A stretch of DNA of 64,000 nucleotides from Kofleriaceae bacterium (GTDB lineage: Bacteria > Myxococcota_A > Polyangia > Haliangiales > Haliangiaceae): contig JAGPCY010000034.1 in NCBI GenBank assembly GCA_018057825.1, positions 44,965 through 108,964 of the forward strand. Reading direction: 5' to 3'. The notes under the pieces were generated by a model. It did no database searches. It was not told where the DNA came from and saw nothing but the letters and a program-made list of their open reading frames with translations. A program made the position numbers and the translations under genes. Shown here in pieces: positions 55,665 to 64,000 of the stretch (the stretch's first letter is position 1; each line of letters begins with the position of its first letter).

Positions 55665-55670
55665 TAACAC
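55665..55670 (+). promoter_or_regulatory. TANNNC -10-like hexamer of the adenine deaminase gene
   Basis: TAACAC lies 6 nt before the ATG at 55677. Confidence 0.3.
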
Positions 55671-55676
55671 GCCCCC

Positions 55677-56693
55677 ATGGTCGCCGCCCTGCCCGCCCCT
55701 CTCGCGCGCCTGATCGACGCCCTGCCCAAGGTCGAGCTGCACCTGCACATCGAGGGCACGCTCGAGCCCGCCATGGTGATGGCCAAGGCCGCGCGCCATG
55801 GCCTCGATCTGCCGTGGGCCTCGGTCGAGGCCTTGCGCGCCGCGTATCAGTTCACCGATCTGCAGTCGTTCCTCGACGTCTACTACGCCGGCTGCGCGGT
55901 CCTGCGCGACGAGGACGACTTCTACGATCTGGCGATGGCGTACTTCGCCCGGGCCCACGCCGATCGGATCGTCCACGCCGAGCTGTTCTTCGATCCACAG
56001 ACCCACACCGCGCGCGGGGTCGCGTTCGGCACGGTGATCGACGGGCTGGTCCGGGCCCAGCGCGACGCCGCCGAGCGCTGGGGCCTGACCTCGGCCCTGA
56101 TCATGTGCTTCTTGCGCCACCTGTCCGAGGACGACGCCTTCGCCACCCTCGAGGCCGCCCGCCCGTACCTGTCTCACCTGGCCGGGGTCGGCCTCGACTC
56201 CGGCGAGCGCGGCAACCCGCCGTCGAAGTTCGCCCGGGTGTTCGCCGCCGCTCGGGTCATGGGCCTGACCCCGGTGGCCCACGCCGGCGAGGAGGGCCCG
56301 GCCGCGTACATCCGCGAGGCCCTCGACCTCCTAGCGGTGGTCCGGATCGATCACGGCGTGCGGTGCGACGAGGATCCCGCGCTGGTCGCCGAGCTCGCGG
56401 CTCGCCGGATCCCGCTGACGGTGTGCCCGCTGTCGAACCTGAAGCTGTGCGTGGTCCCCGACCTGGCCGCCCACAACCTGGGCCGACTCCTGGCCGCCGG
56501 GCTGTGCGTGACCATCAACTCCGACGACCCGGCCTACTTCGGTGGCTACCTGAGCGAGAACTACCGGGCCACCGCCGCCGCGCTCGGGCTCTCCGCCGAC
56601 GAGGTGCGCCAGCTCGCCCACAACGCGGTCGAGGCCGCGTGGCTGCCGGCGGCGCGCAAGGCGGAGCTCTTCGCGGCGATCGCCGCGGCGTGA
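55677..56693 (+). CDS. Adenine deaminase (adenosine deaminase-like)
   Basis: The 338-residue enzyme belongs to the adenosine/adenine deaminase family of zinc amidohydrolases and probably converts adenine to hypoxanthine in purine salvage. Zinc ligands include His22 and His24 in ELHLHIEGTL; the catalytic Glu is in VAHAGEEGP, and IDHGVRC and NSDDPAYFGGY complete the site. FFDPQTHTARG and CPLSNLKLCVV favour the adenine-specific subgroup over adenosine deaminase. It starts 55 bp from the divergent TIMP-like gene. Confidence 0.92.
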   Translation: MVAALPAPLARLIDALPKVELHLHIEGTLEPAMVMAKAARHGLDLPWASVEALRAAYQFTDLQSFLDVYYAGCAVLRDEDDFYDLAMAYFARAHADRIVHAELFFDPQTHTARGVAFGTVIDGLVRAQRDAAERWGLTSALIMCFLRHLSEDDAFATLEAARPYLSHLAGVGLDSGERGNPPSKFARVFAAARVMGLTPVAHAGEEGPAAYIREALDLLAVVRIDHGVRCDEDPALVAELAARRIPLTVCPLSNLKLCVVPDLAAHNLGRLLAAGLCVTINSDDPAYFGGYLSENYRATAAALGLSADEVRQLAHNAVEAAWLPAARKAELFAAIAAA

Positions 56694-56700
56694 TCGCCCC

Positions 56701-57231
56701 CTACGGGCGCTGCTTCCAGAGCTGGTAGCGGCTGTCGGGGCCGGCCATGACGGTGCGGGTCGCGCCGTCGATCGGATCGAAGTACGCGCGCACCGCCACC
56801 AGGTGGAACTGGCCGGCGGTCGGGGCCGCGGTCAGGACGTCGAGGGCGAGGTTACAGGCGCCGTTGCCGCTGGCGTTGATCGAGGCGTCGACGTCGGCGC
56901 CGCTGGGCGCGTTGGTGAGCGTGATCTCGTGGTTGGGGCGCTCGCCGGCCGGCGCGGTGTTGACCACCTGGACCGTGTAGGTCGGCAGCACCTCGACCGA
57001 CGAGCAATCGCCGTTGCCGGCGACCGCGACGTTGACGGTCCAGGTCCCGGGCGGGACGCACCCCTGATCGGCGGTCGGCGCCGGCGTCACCGAGCTGGTG
57101 AACGACCCCGACACGGTCAGCGGGGCCTCGCACAGGACGTTCTCGAGGGGACCGGGATCATCCTCACCGACGGCGCCGTCACACGACGCCGCAGCCACGA
57201 GGGCGAGAGAGCAGACGCGGGCAAGACGCAT
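56701..57231 (-). CDS. Lipoprotein of unknown function (176 aa)
   Basis: The protein has a signal peptide and lipobox (VAAASC, Cys17), then a beta-rich, Gly/Pro/Thr-rich domain with several Cys residues (CVPPGTWTVNV, GDCSS, GACNLAL). No family is recognised. The ATG at 57231 has TACCAT 6 nt upstream. It is convergent with adenine deaminase with a 7-bp gap. Confidence 0.75.
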   Translation of the reverse strand: MRLARVCSLALVAAASCDGAVGEDDPGPLENVLCEAPLTVSGSFTSSVTPAPTADQGCVPPGTWTVNVAVAGNGDCSSVEVLPTYTVQVVNTAPAGERPNHEITLTNAPSGADVDASINASGNGACNLALDVLTAAPTAGQFHLVAVRAYFDPIDGATRTVMAGPDSRYQLWKQRP

Positions 57232-57237
57232 ATCGCG

Positions 57238-57243
57238 ATGGTA
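57238..57243 (-). promoter_or_regulatory. TANNNT -10 hexamer of the 176-aa lipoprotein gene
   Basis: On the minus strand TACCAT lies 6 nt before the ATG at 57231. Confidence 0.45.
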
Positions 57244-57403
57244 GTGCAAGTGCGGGGCCGAAGGGAATCGATCGCGGACACGCGGGAAGTGGCGATCGCG
57301 AGGGCCGCCGCCGGGGTCCCGCCACCGCGGCGGCGGACTGCCGACCCCAGGGCACCGTCGACGGTCGTCCCCGCCGGCCCGTCCGACGCGGCACGAGAGG
57401 TGC

Positions 57404-57409
57404 TAAACC
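57404..57409 (+). promoter_or_regulatory. TANNNC -10-like hexamer of the 382-aa lipoprotein gene
   Basis: TAAACC lies 7 nt before the GTG at 57417; it also sits in a small GAGGT/ACCTC hairpin (about 57397-57411). Confidence 0.3.
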
Positions 57410-57416
57410 TCACGAT

Positions 57417-58565
57417 GTGCTCCGCTACACGCCGACGCTCGGTCTGACCCTCGCGCTGGCCGCCAGCGCCGCCTGCAAGTCCAAGCGCGAGGCCCCGCCC
57501 CCGCCACCGCCACCGGTCGCTGCGATCGACGCTGGCGCCCCCGACGCCGACCAGGCCGGCGCCCACGGCGACAAGTGGAAGGGCGGCGAGCCCGGCGACG
57601 AGTTCACCGACGGCGGCTTCCAGAACTTCAAGGAGGCCTGGGTCTACGTCGACGGCAAGCCCGCCGGCGTGCTGCGCGAGCCCGAGCTGCCGCCGATGCC
57701 GGTGGCCTGGACCAAGAAGGACGAGGACGTCGAGTTCGACGCCAACTCGACCGGGCCGCGGGTGCTCTACTACCTGGCCAAGCGCTGGCGCGTCACCGAC
57801 TACCTGACCGCGATCGGCGTGGACCTGGCGAAGGTGAAGCTCGTGTGCATCCACGGCGGCCGCGGCGTCGTCTACCTCCCCGGCGACGTGCTGCGGAAGT
57901 GGTCCGATGGCCTGCGCTTCGATCTGACCGGCGTGAACCGCACCAAGCTGCGGGTCTTTCTGCCGACCGGCATGCCGCGCAACGTGTCCTTCGACCGCTA
58001 CGTCGCGATCACCGTCTACGTCGACAAGCCGCTCCCCGAGCTCGAGAAGTCGACCGACTATCTGCTCCTCGACGGCCAGCCGGTCGGCGACGGCATCCCG
58101 TACTACGGCTCGCCGATCCGCGGCGGCATCCGCATCTACAAGGACGGCCAGCTCGCCTTCGCGCTCAAGCGCAACCTCCTGGGCGAGGTCGGCCGCGTCG
58201 CCGGCACGACCGACCGCTGGAACCTGGCTGACCTCCTGGCCGCCAACGGCGTCACCACCGACGACGTGGTGGCCGCCGATCTGATCTCGCGCGACTGGCG
58301 CGGCCGCTACCACGACTTCGACATGAAGCGGTTCGAGTTCACGGTCGCCGAGCAGGCCCAGGGCAAGATCATCGTCGCCGCGACCCGCCAGCCGATCGAG
58401 GCGATCCAGCTCTTCTCGAAGGATCGGGTGCCGCCGGTGTGGTCGCCGGCGCCCGATCAGACCTTCCTCGACGGCAAGACCAAGGAACCGTACCCGGCCA
58501 CCGAGCCGCCGGATCCGGTGCCGGTCGCGGCGGCGCCGGCGCCGGCGCCGGCGCCGGTCAAGTAG
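57417..58565 (+). CDS. Lipoprotein of unknown function (382 aa)
   Basis: A signal peptide and lipobox (LAASAAC, Cys20) are followed by a Lys/Pro-rich linker and a long domain with no family that I recognise. Recognisable segments are VLYYLAKRWRVTDYLTAIGVD and VRIYKDGQL-like strands, with a KDRVPPVWSPAPD segment near the end; the C terminus is a Pro/Ala repeat. VCIHGGRGVVYLPGD could be a binding loop. It may be a molybdopterin-oxidoreductase-like or beta-rich domain protein, but this is speculation. The start is GTG. Hexamer array 7 follows. Confidence 0.78.
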   Translation: MLRYTPTLGLTLALAASAACKSKREAPPPPPPPVAAIDAGAPDADQAGAHGDKWKGGEPGDEFTDGGFQNFKEAWVYVDGKPAGVLREPELPPMPVAWTKKDEDVEFDANSTGPRVLYYLAKRWRVTDYLTAIGVDLAKVKLVCIHGGRGVVYLPGDVLRKWSDGLRFDLTGVNRTKLRVFLPTGMPRNVSFDRYVAITVYVDKPLPELEKSTDYLLLDGQPVGDGIPYYGSPIRGGIRIYKDGQLAFALKRNLLGEVGRVAGTTDRWNLADLLAANGVTTDDVVAADLISRDWRGRYHDFDMKRFEFTVAEQAQGKIIVAATRQPIEAIQLFSKDRVPPVWSPAPDQTFLDGKTKEPYPATEPPDPVPVAAAPAPAPAPVK

Positions 58566-58569
58566 CGGC

Positions 58570-58860
58570 GAGGCGGAGGGAGAGGAGGCGGAGGCGGAGG
58601 CGGAGGCCGAGGCCGAGACGGAGGCGGAGGCGGAGGCGGAGGCGGAGGCGAGGCGGAGGCGGAGGCGGAGGCGGAGGCGGAGGCGGAGGCCGAGGCCGAG
58701 ACGGAGGCCGAGGCCGAGTCCGAGACCGAGGCCGAGGCTGAGTCCGAGACCGAGGCCGAGGCCGAGGCCGAGACCGAGGCCGAGGCCGAGGCCGAGACCG
58801 AGGCCGAGACCGAGACCGAGGCCGAGACCGAGACCGAGGCCGAGACCGAGTCCGAGGAGG
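58570..58860. repeat. Hexamer array 7 (about 48 units, the longest)
   Basis: The left half is mostly GAGGCG; the right half is GAGGCC, GAGACC, GAGACG and GAGTCC. A 5-bp unit occurs near 58645. It starts 4 bp after the stop of the 382-residue lipoprotein. The 141 bp between it and the next convergent stop codon (59002) hold a hairpin terminator but no gene. Confidence 0.97.
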
Positions 58861-58873
58861 ATCGACGGCGGCC

Positions 58874-58907
58874 GAAAACGGCGGCGCCACCGGCAGAGCG
58901 GTGGCGC
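58874..58907 (-). terminator. Candidate intrinsic terminator for the diheme lipoprotein operon
   Basis: GCGCCACCG (58884-58892) and CGGTGGCGC (58899-58907) form a perfect 9-bp stem with a 6-nt loop. On the minus strand a TTTT run follows 6 nt later (58874-58877). It lies about 95 bp after the stop codon at 59002. Confidence 0.6.
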
Positions 58908-59001
58908 GTCGTGCAAACCGAACGTATCGAAGGACCGGACAGAGACAGAGGACTCGGGTCAGTCGACGCGAGTCGAACCCTCGGTCACCCCGACGCTCCG
59001 C

Positions 59002-59892
59002 TCACTGCGGGAACTGCGGCGGGGCGGCGCAGCCGGCCAGGCCGGCCATGGTGGCGTCGTAGAACGCCTGCAGGCGGGCGAAGTACGGGTCGTTCTCACC
59101 GACCCCGTAGTTCGGGTGGAGGCCACCCTGGCCCGAGCCCTTGGCCCGCAGCTTCGTCATGTTCGGCACCACCATGTAGTCCGACATCGGGTCTGCCGGG
59201 TTGACCGCCTTGGTGGTGAAGAACGCGCGCATGAACAGCTCGGTGCGGTTCATGTCGAACATCATCTGGCCGTTGTCGTAGACGTAGAACCCACCGTCGC
59301 CAGCCGCATGGCAGGTGTCACACTGCTGGCCGTTGTTGGTGTTCTTGTTGGCCCACGAGGTCATCGTCAGGTTGCCGATGTTCGCGCTCCAGTCGCCGTA
59401 GTTCATGCAGGCCGAGAACTTGGCCAGGGCCTGGCGCGACGAGATGCGGCCAGCGGGGGCCGGCGGCGGGTCGCCGCTCAGGTCGATGCCGCGGTCCATC
59501 GCCTCCTGGATCAGCCAGTCCTCGACGGTGGCCGCCTGGGCGGTGGTGAACTCGGGACCGGCGTGGGCGGGGTTGACGCCGTAGATGAGCACCGGCGCCT
59601 GGGTCGGGTTGAAGTCCCCGATCACGGCCCGCTGGGTGGTGGTCAGGACCTGGTAGTTGTCCGAGGCACCGCCGGCGCCGAGGAACGCGGTCGCCGAGCC
59701 ACCGGCCTCGTGGCAGCCGCCGCACGACTGCATGATCGTGGCGACCTCGCGGTCGTACTGCTGGCGGCCGAGGCTCGCGGTGGGCTCCGGGTCCGGGTTC
59801 GGGTCGTCGTCACCGGACTCCAAGGTCCCGACGCAACCGGCGGCGGTGAGGAGCGTCGCGAACAGGGTCGGGGTCAGCATCGTGCGGCGCAT
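59002..59892 (-). CDS. Diheme cytochrome c-type lipoprotein
   Basis: The 296-residue protein has a signal peptide and lipobox (LLTAAGC, Cys20), then two c-type heme sites: CGGCH (57-61) and CDTCH (191-195). Between them lies a ~130-residue region with a GVNPAHAGPEFTTAQA segment typical of planctomycete/myxobacterial cytochrome-like domains. Each heme His is followed by Gly/Ala-rich sequence. It probably carries electrons in the envelope; the partner is unknown. GGAG lies 8 nt before the ATG at 59892. It is 58 bp downstream of the MYXO-CTERM gene, in the same operon. Confidence 0.88.
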   Translation of the reverse strand: MRRTMLTPTLFATLLTAAGCVGTLESGDDDPNPDPEPTASLGRQQYDREVATIMQSCGGCHEAGGSATAFLGAGGASDNYQVLTTTQRAVIGDFNPTQAPVLIYGVNPAHAGPEFTTAQAATVEDWLIQEAMDRGIDLSGDPPPAPAGRISSRQALAKFSACMNYGDWSANIGNLTMTSWANKNTNNGQQCDTCHAAGDGGFYVYDNGQMMFDMNRTELFMRAFFTTKAVNPADPMSDYMVVPNMTKLRAKGSGQGGLHPNYGVGENDPYFARLQAFYDATMAGLAGCAAPPQFPQ

Positions 59893-59950
59893 GGGCTTCT
59901 CCGTGGGGCGAAGGCGGTCGACGGGATCCGAGGGGGCGGTGGTCAGCGGA

Positions 59951-61675
59951 CTACTTCCGACGGCGGCGGACCAGGGCGACGGCCGCGCCGAGGGCCAGGG
60001 CCAGGCCGGTCGCCGGCGAGCCCGAGGTGCTGCAACCACCCGAGGCGTTGCCCTTGACCTCCTCCTCCTCCTCCTCCGGGGTCGGCGGCGGGGCCGGCGG
60101 CTCCGGCGGGGTGCCCGACGCGGCGCTCGCGGTCACGGCCGGGACCATGACGATCGAGAAGCCGGCCTTCTGGGCGAGGGTGCCGTCCTGGCGCAGGGTC
60201 GGGCCGACGTTGCCCATGACCATGAACTGCTTGACGTTGGGCATGAAGCCGCTCGGCAGACCGAAGCCCGGGTTCTCCATCATGATCACGTCGTGGTGAC
60301 CACGGCCCTGGGGGGTCTGCGGGTTGTTGCCGAACTTCTGCGAGATCATGCCCATGCCGGTGGCGACGGGCAGCGCGACCTCGTTGGACTTGACGAGCTT
60401 CTTGGTCGCCGCGTCGTAGCGCATGATCGCGAGGCGACCGATGCCCTGCGGCGAGTCGATGATCGAGCCCTGGATGAGGAACGACGCCGGGCCGGCGGCC
60501 TGGCCGTCACCCCAGTTGCCGAAGCCCCAGTTCGGGTGGGCGCCGGCGCCGGTCAGGGTCGCGTCGGCCCGCGGGGCGTCGAGCAGCGTCATCGTGGTGT
60601 CGCTGATCTCGATCGGCACCTGATAGACGGTGGTCTTGGCCTTCTCGCGGCCGTTGCGCTCGCTGGTGTCGGCGTTGACGAAGCCGACGATGTACTCGTT
60701 GGTCAGGTTGCCGCTGGCGTCGTAGATCGGCAGGACGTCGGCGGTGGTCTTGTAGTTCTGACCCTCGCGCTGGGCCACGAACTTCTTCCACACCACGCGG
60801 TCCTGGACGTTCGGCTCGGTGTTGATCAGCGAGCAGACGACGCCGAGGTTCGGCGGCTGGGTGTCGCCGGCGGTGCCGCAGTACAGCACCCGGCCCGGGA
60901 TCGTGGTCGGGGCCAGGACGCCGCGCGACCGCTCCTCGGCGAGGATGACGTTCTCGCGCCACATCTGGGCCGCGGTGTAGCCCTCGGCGGTCTTCTCGAT
61001 GCAGGCCTCGTAGACCCAGCTATCGTCGTTGCCGTTGCCGTTGCCGATGACCGAGCCGACGAGGCAGGTCTTGTTCGACGAGTCGGACTTGGTCACGAAC
61101 TCGCGGGCCGCGCCGCCGAGGTCGTCGTTGTTGTTCTGGATGATGCGGGTCTGGGGCACCAGGCGCTGGCCGGTGGTGTCGAAGACCTGGACCCAGGTGT
61201 CGGTGTTGTTGTCGGGGTCGTAGCCGTAGAACACCGCGAAGGCGGTCCCACCGAGCACCGAGACGACCTTGGGCTTGTGGCCGTTCTGGTACTGGTTGTT
61301 GTTGTTCTCGGTGATGTACTTCATGAACGTCGGAGCGCTCTGCAGGCCGAGCGTCGCGTCCAGTCGGTAGGTGCCGCACAGCATCTGCACCCGGCTGTTG
61401 GCCGGGGTGATGGGCGAGCCGGGGATGTCGGTGTAGCTGGCGGTGCCGCAGAACGCGAGCGCCGGGCCGCCCGGGGCGTTCTTCACGACCGCCATGGAGA
61501 CGTGCTCCATACCGGCGCCGGTCTGGCGGTTGTTCTGGTTGGGGGCGCCAAGGCCGGCGTTGTCGCCGTCGTGCACCTTGATCACCGCGATCTGCTCGTC
61601 CATGGGACCGGCCAGCGCCGAGGTCGGCAGGGCCATCGCCGCGACGAACAAAGCTGCCTTGAAGGTTCGATTCAT
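59951..61675 (-). CDS. Exported protein with MYXO-CTERM-like sorting signal (574 aa)
   Basis: An N-terminal signal peptide (ending ALAGPMDE) starts a large Asn/Asp/Gly-rich, beta-rich domain with segments such as WVQVFDTTGQRLVPQTRI and NWGFGNWGDGQ; it may be a beta-propeller. The C terminus has GGCSTSGSPATG (Cys548), one membrane helix and RRRRK, the layout of the MYXO-CTERM signal that anchors or sorts myxobacterial surface proteins. AGGAG lies 8 nt before the ATG. Two sigma-54-like sites are upstream. The good Shine-Dalgarno site suggests strong expression. Confidence 0.88.
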   Translation of the reverse strand: MNRTFKAALFVAAMALPTSALAGPMDEQIAVIKVHDGDNAGLGAPNQNNRQTGAGMEHVSMAVVKNAPGGPALAFCGTASYTDIPGSPITPANSRVQMLCGTYRLDATLGLQSAPTFMKYITENNNNQYQNGHKPKVVSVLGGTAFAVFYGYDPDNNTDTWVQVFDTTGQRLVPQTRIIQNNNDDLGGAAREFVTKSDSSNKTCLVGSVIGNGNGNDDSWVYEACIEKTAEGYTAAQMWRENVILAEERSRGVLAPTTIPGRVLYCGTAGDTQPPNLGVVCSLINTEPNVQDRVVWKKFVAQREGQNYKTTADVLPIYDASGNLTNEYIVGFVNADTSERNGREKAKTTVYQVPIEISDTTMTLLDAPRADATLTGAGAHPNWGFGNWGDGQAAGPASFLIQGSIIDSPQGIGRLAIMRYDAATKKLVKSNEVALPVATGMGMISQKFGNNPQTPQGRGHHDVIMMENPGFGLPSGFMPNVKQFMVMGNVGPTLRQDGTLAQKAGFSIVMVPAVTASAASGTPPEPPAPPPTPEEEEEEVKGNASGGCSTSGSPATGLALALGAAVALVRRRRK

Positions 61676-61719
61676 CTGGGGTTCTCCTGTCGGTCTCGGT
61701 TTGCTGTTACACGCATGTA

Positions 61720-61734
61720 GCAGCGGTTGTGCCA
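61720..61734 (-). promoter_or_regulatory. Sigma-54-type promoter, proximal
   Basis: On the minus strand TGGCAC-N5-CTGC gives a GG-N10-GC spacing, the -24/-12 signature (consensus TGGCAC-N5-TTGC). It would start transcription about 33 nt before the ATG at 61675. Confidence 0.5.
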
Positions 61735-61766
61735 GGCCCTGTCAGGTTGAACGTCATTTGATTTCA

Positions 61767-61781
61767 GCCGGTTGGGTGCCA
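61767..61781 (-). promoter_or_regulatory. Sigma-54-type element, distal
   Basis: On the minus strand TGGCAC-N5-CGGC again has GG-N10-GC spacing. It lies 47 bp upstream of the proximal element. Its -12 part is weaker. Confidence 0.35.
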
Positions 61782-62006
61782 GGGGATCGCGTGGGTCTGA
61801 GGGGATGCGGCCCCGGGGCTGGGGCCCCTCGTTCCCCCACCCCTCCTCCCCCACCCCAGGTGGCCGGTTCCCCGCGGTCAGGACCATCGTCGCCTATGAC
61901 AATCTGTCGCACAAGCCCCCGGCGCCGCGGAAACCGTGCGGGCGCCCGCGCGATTTGCGCCCCGGCCCCGGTGACGGTTGACCCGGGGTCGTGGAAGGCT
62001 CGCCCC

Positions 62007-62885
62007 ATGTCGCAGCGCCCAGTCGTCGTCCTCGACTTCGACGGCACCATGACCGACGCCGAGGCCGAAGGGGCCCGGTTCTTCCCTGGGTACTGTACCG
62101 ATCTCGCGACCTTGACCGGGGCCCCCGGGGCCGAGGTCACCGCGTTGGCGGAGTCCCTGCTGGCCGAGATGTTCGCGGACCCGACCCGGTTCGCCGCCGA
62201 GTTCGGCAACCCGCCGCGGGCGGTGGCCCCGGCGGTCGTCGACCCGTACCTCCGTATGACCCCGATCGCCCGCCGGATCTACGATCACTACAAGGTGATC
62301 GCCGACCCCGGCGATCGCCAGCGGATCGGCACCCTCCTCTACAATCACCACTACAAGGCCACGATCGAGGCCCCGGTGTTCCGCCCGGGGGCGCCGGAGC
62401 TCCTGGCCACCCTGGGGACGCGCGACGATCTCGACGTCTGGGTCGTGACCAACTCCGGCACCGACCACGTCCGCGAGAAGATCGCCCGGCTCGACCGCAG
62501 CCACGGCGGCGTGGCCTGGCTGGGGCCGCGGGTGCGCGGCAACGCCGGCAAGTTCCTGATCGATGACGCCTGGACCAGCGGCCCGGAGGACCTCGCGATC
62601 CCCGGGCTGCCGCGGCCGATCCTGCGCCGCCGCCGGCGCTACTACGACATCCTGGCCGAGCTGTGCGGCGGCGACTTCGCGCGCCTGACCGTGGTCGGCG
62701 ACATCTTCGAGCTCGACCTCAGCCTGCCGGCGGCCCTCGGCGCCCGGGTCGCCCTGGTCCGGGGTCCCCACACCCCGGCCTACGAGCTGGCCTACCTCGC
62801 CAGCCTGGGGGCCCAGGCCGCGGTCGTCACCGACGTGGCCCCGGTGCTCGATTTCATCGACTTACCGAGGACGACCGCGGCTTGA
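62007..62885 (+). CDS. HAD-superfamily hydrolase-like protein
   Basis: The 292-residue protein has the HAD motif I DFDGTMTD (Asp10, Asp12) and motif II NSG near residue 150. Motif III/IV region [15 protein letters not shown] holds a further Asp pair. It is a probable phosphatase of unknown substrate. The ATG at 62007 is the first after an SD-like GGAAGG. Its stop (62885) overlaps an ATG in frame with the next gene. Confidence 0.85.
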   Translation: MSQRPVVVLDFDGTMTDAEAEGARFFPGYCTDLATLTGAPGAEVTALAESLLAEMFADPTRFAAEFGNPPRAVAPAVVDPYLRMTPIARRIYDHYKVIADPGDRQRIGTLLYNHHYKATIEAPVFRPGAPELLATLGTRDDLDVWVVTNSGTDHVREKIARLDRSHGGVAWLGPRVRGNAGKFLIDDAWTSGPEDLAIPGLPRPILRRRRRYYDILAELCGGDFARLTVVGDIFELDLSLPAALGARVALVRGPHTPAYELAYLASLGAQAAVVTDVAPVLDFIDLPRTTAA

Positions 62886-62917
62886 TGCCCGGCGGTGGCG
62901 CTGGCACGCTGCCGCCG

Positions 62918-63784
<867 letters not shown>

Positions 63785-63786
63785 GG

Positions 63787-63864
<78 letters not shown>

Positions 63865-64000
63865 AATGCCGATCAGTTAGGTGGCTAGGCGATCGGAATC
63901 CGCCAGGTTTCTAGGGAGGTGGACGTCGTCGTTGCAGCCGCGCGGCGGGAGGATCAGCGTGCGGGGATGACGCTCAACACCGACCTCGCGATCATGTTGG

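Larger units (their letters stand above)
61676..62006. other. 331-bp divergent control region
   Basis: This gap between the MYXO-CTERM gene and the HAD gene has no open reading frame I trust. Its left part holds two sigma-54-like elements on the minus strand. A C-rich, pyrimidine-rich stretch lies at about 61827-61860. The right part leads to a GGAAGG-like site before the HAD start. It is the largest gap in the window outside the repeat arrays. Confidence 0.7.

Noticed and set aside
63877..64000. End of a minus-strand gene (stop at 63877), or start of a plus-strand gene at 63967
   Set aside because: The minus frame has about 70% GC at third positions, well below genes here, and the plus start has only a weak ribosome site. 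Too little sequence to decide.

Overview
This window is very GC-rich and very densely coded. It most likely comes from a myxobacterium (Myxococcota), perhaps the Haliangiales/Kofleriaceae lineage. The evidence is a C-terminal MYXO-CTERM-like sorting signal, giant TPR proteins, a Hanks-type Ser/Thr kinase, many lipoproteins and sigma-54-like promoters. The lineage is inferred from gene style; there is no rRNA or tRNA gene here to confirm it. I saw no insertion sequence, prophage, CRISPR array or replication origin.

Layout. 1-11355 (minus strand): two giant TPR proteins joined by an ATGA overlap. 11473-14683: hutH and hutU for histidine breakdown. 14865-18505: an NhaR-type regulator divergent from a TerC membrane protein, then the two subunits of a 3-oxoacid CoA-transferase. 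18772-22425: a hemerythrin protein, the catalytic subunit of a B12-type acyl-CoA mutase, an unknown protein, an IHF/HU protein and a tiny basic protein. 22455-26380: acyl-CoA thioesterase, YgfZ, a lipoprotein and ModB/ModC without ModA. 26608-28649: thiolase and 3-hydroxyacyl-CoA dehydrogenase. 28732-36257: a kelch-type lipoprotein, two related radical SAM proteins, a diiron ferritin-like protein and a 52-residue Cys-rich protein. 36342-41904: lipoprotein glutathione peroxidase, thioesterase, RsmE, rhodanese lipoprotein, sugar epimerase, an anchored metzincin-like protein and uridine kinase. 41963-50954: a Ser/Thr kinase divergent from a NarL-type regulator, then PHP, sulfatase and Tex genes. 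51024-58565: dienelactone hydrolase, a DUF3142 pair, a TIMP-like protein, adenine deaminase and two lipoproteins. 58861-63784: a diheme lipoprotein with a MYXO-CTERM protein, a HAD protein and a beta-keto acid cleavage enzyme. Many products belong to acyl-CoA, ketone-body and amino-acid breakdown; many others are anchored cell-envelope proteins.

The most striking feature is not a gene. Eight arrays of a degenerate hexamer (GAGNCS on one strand, SGNCTC on the other), 13 to about 48 units each, begin 1-20 bp after the stop codon of a plus-strand gene. They fill the convergent or tandem gap that follows and never lie between divergent genes. Convergent junctions here either have almost no gap (at most 25 bp, or overlap) or hold an array.

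A second pattern concerns gene starts. At least eleven unlinked genes carry a TANNNT hexamer 6-9 nt before the start codon and have no Shine-Dalgarno sequence. Five more carry TANNNC. This predicts leaderless mRNAs. A separate set of genes has clear Shine-Dalgarno sites and no such hexamer.
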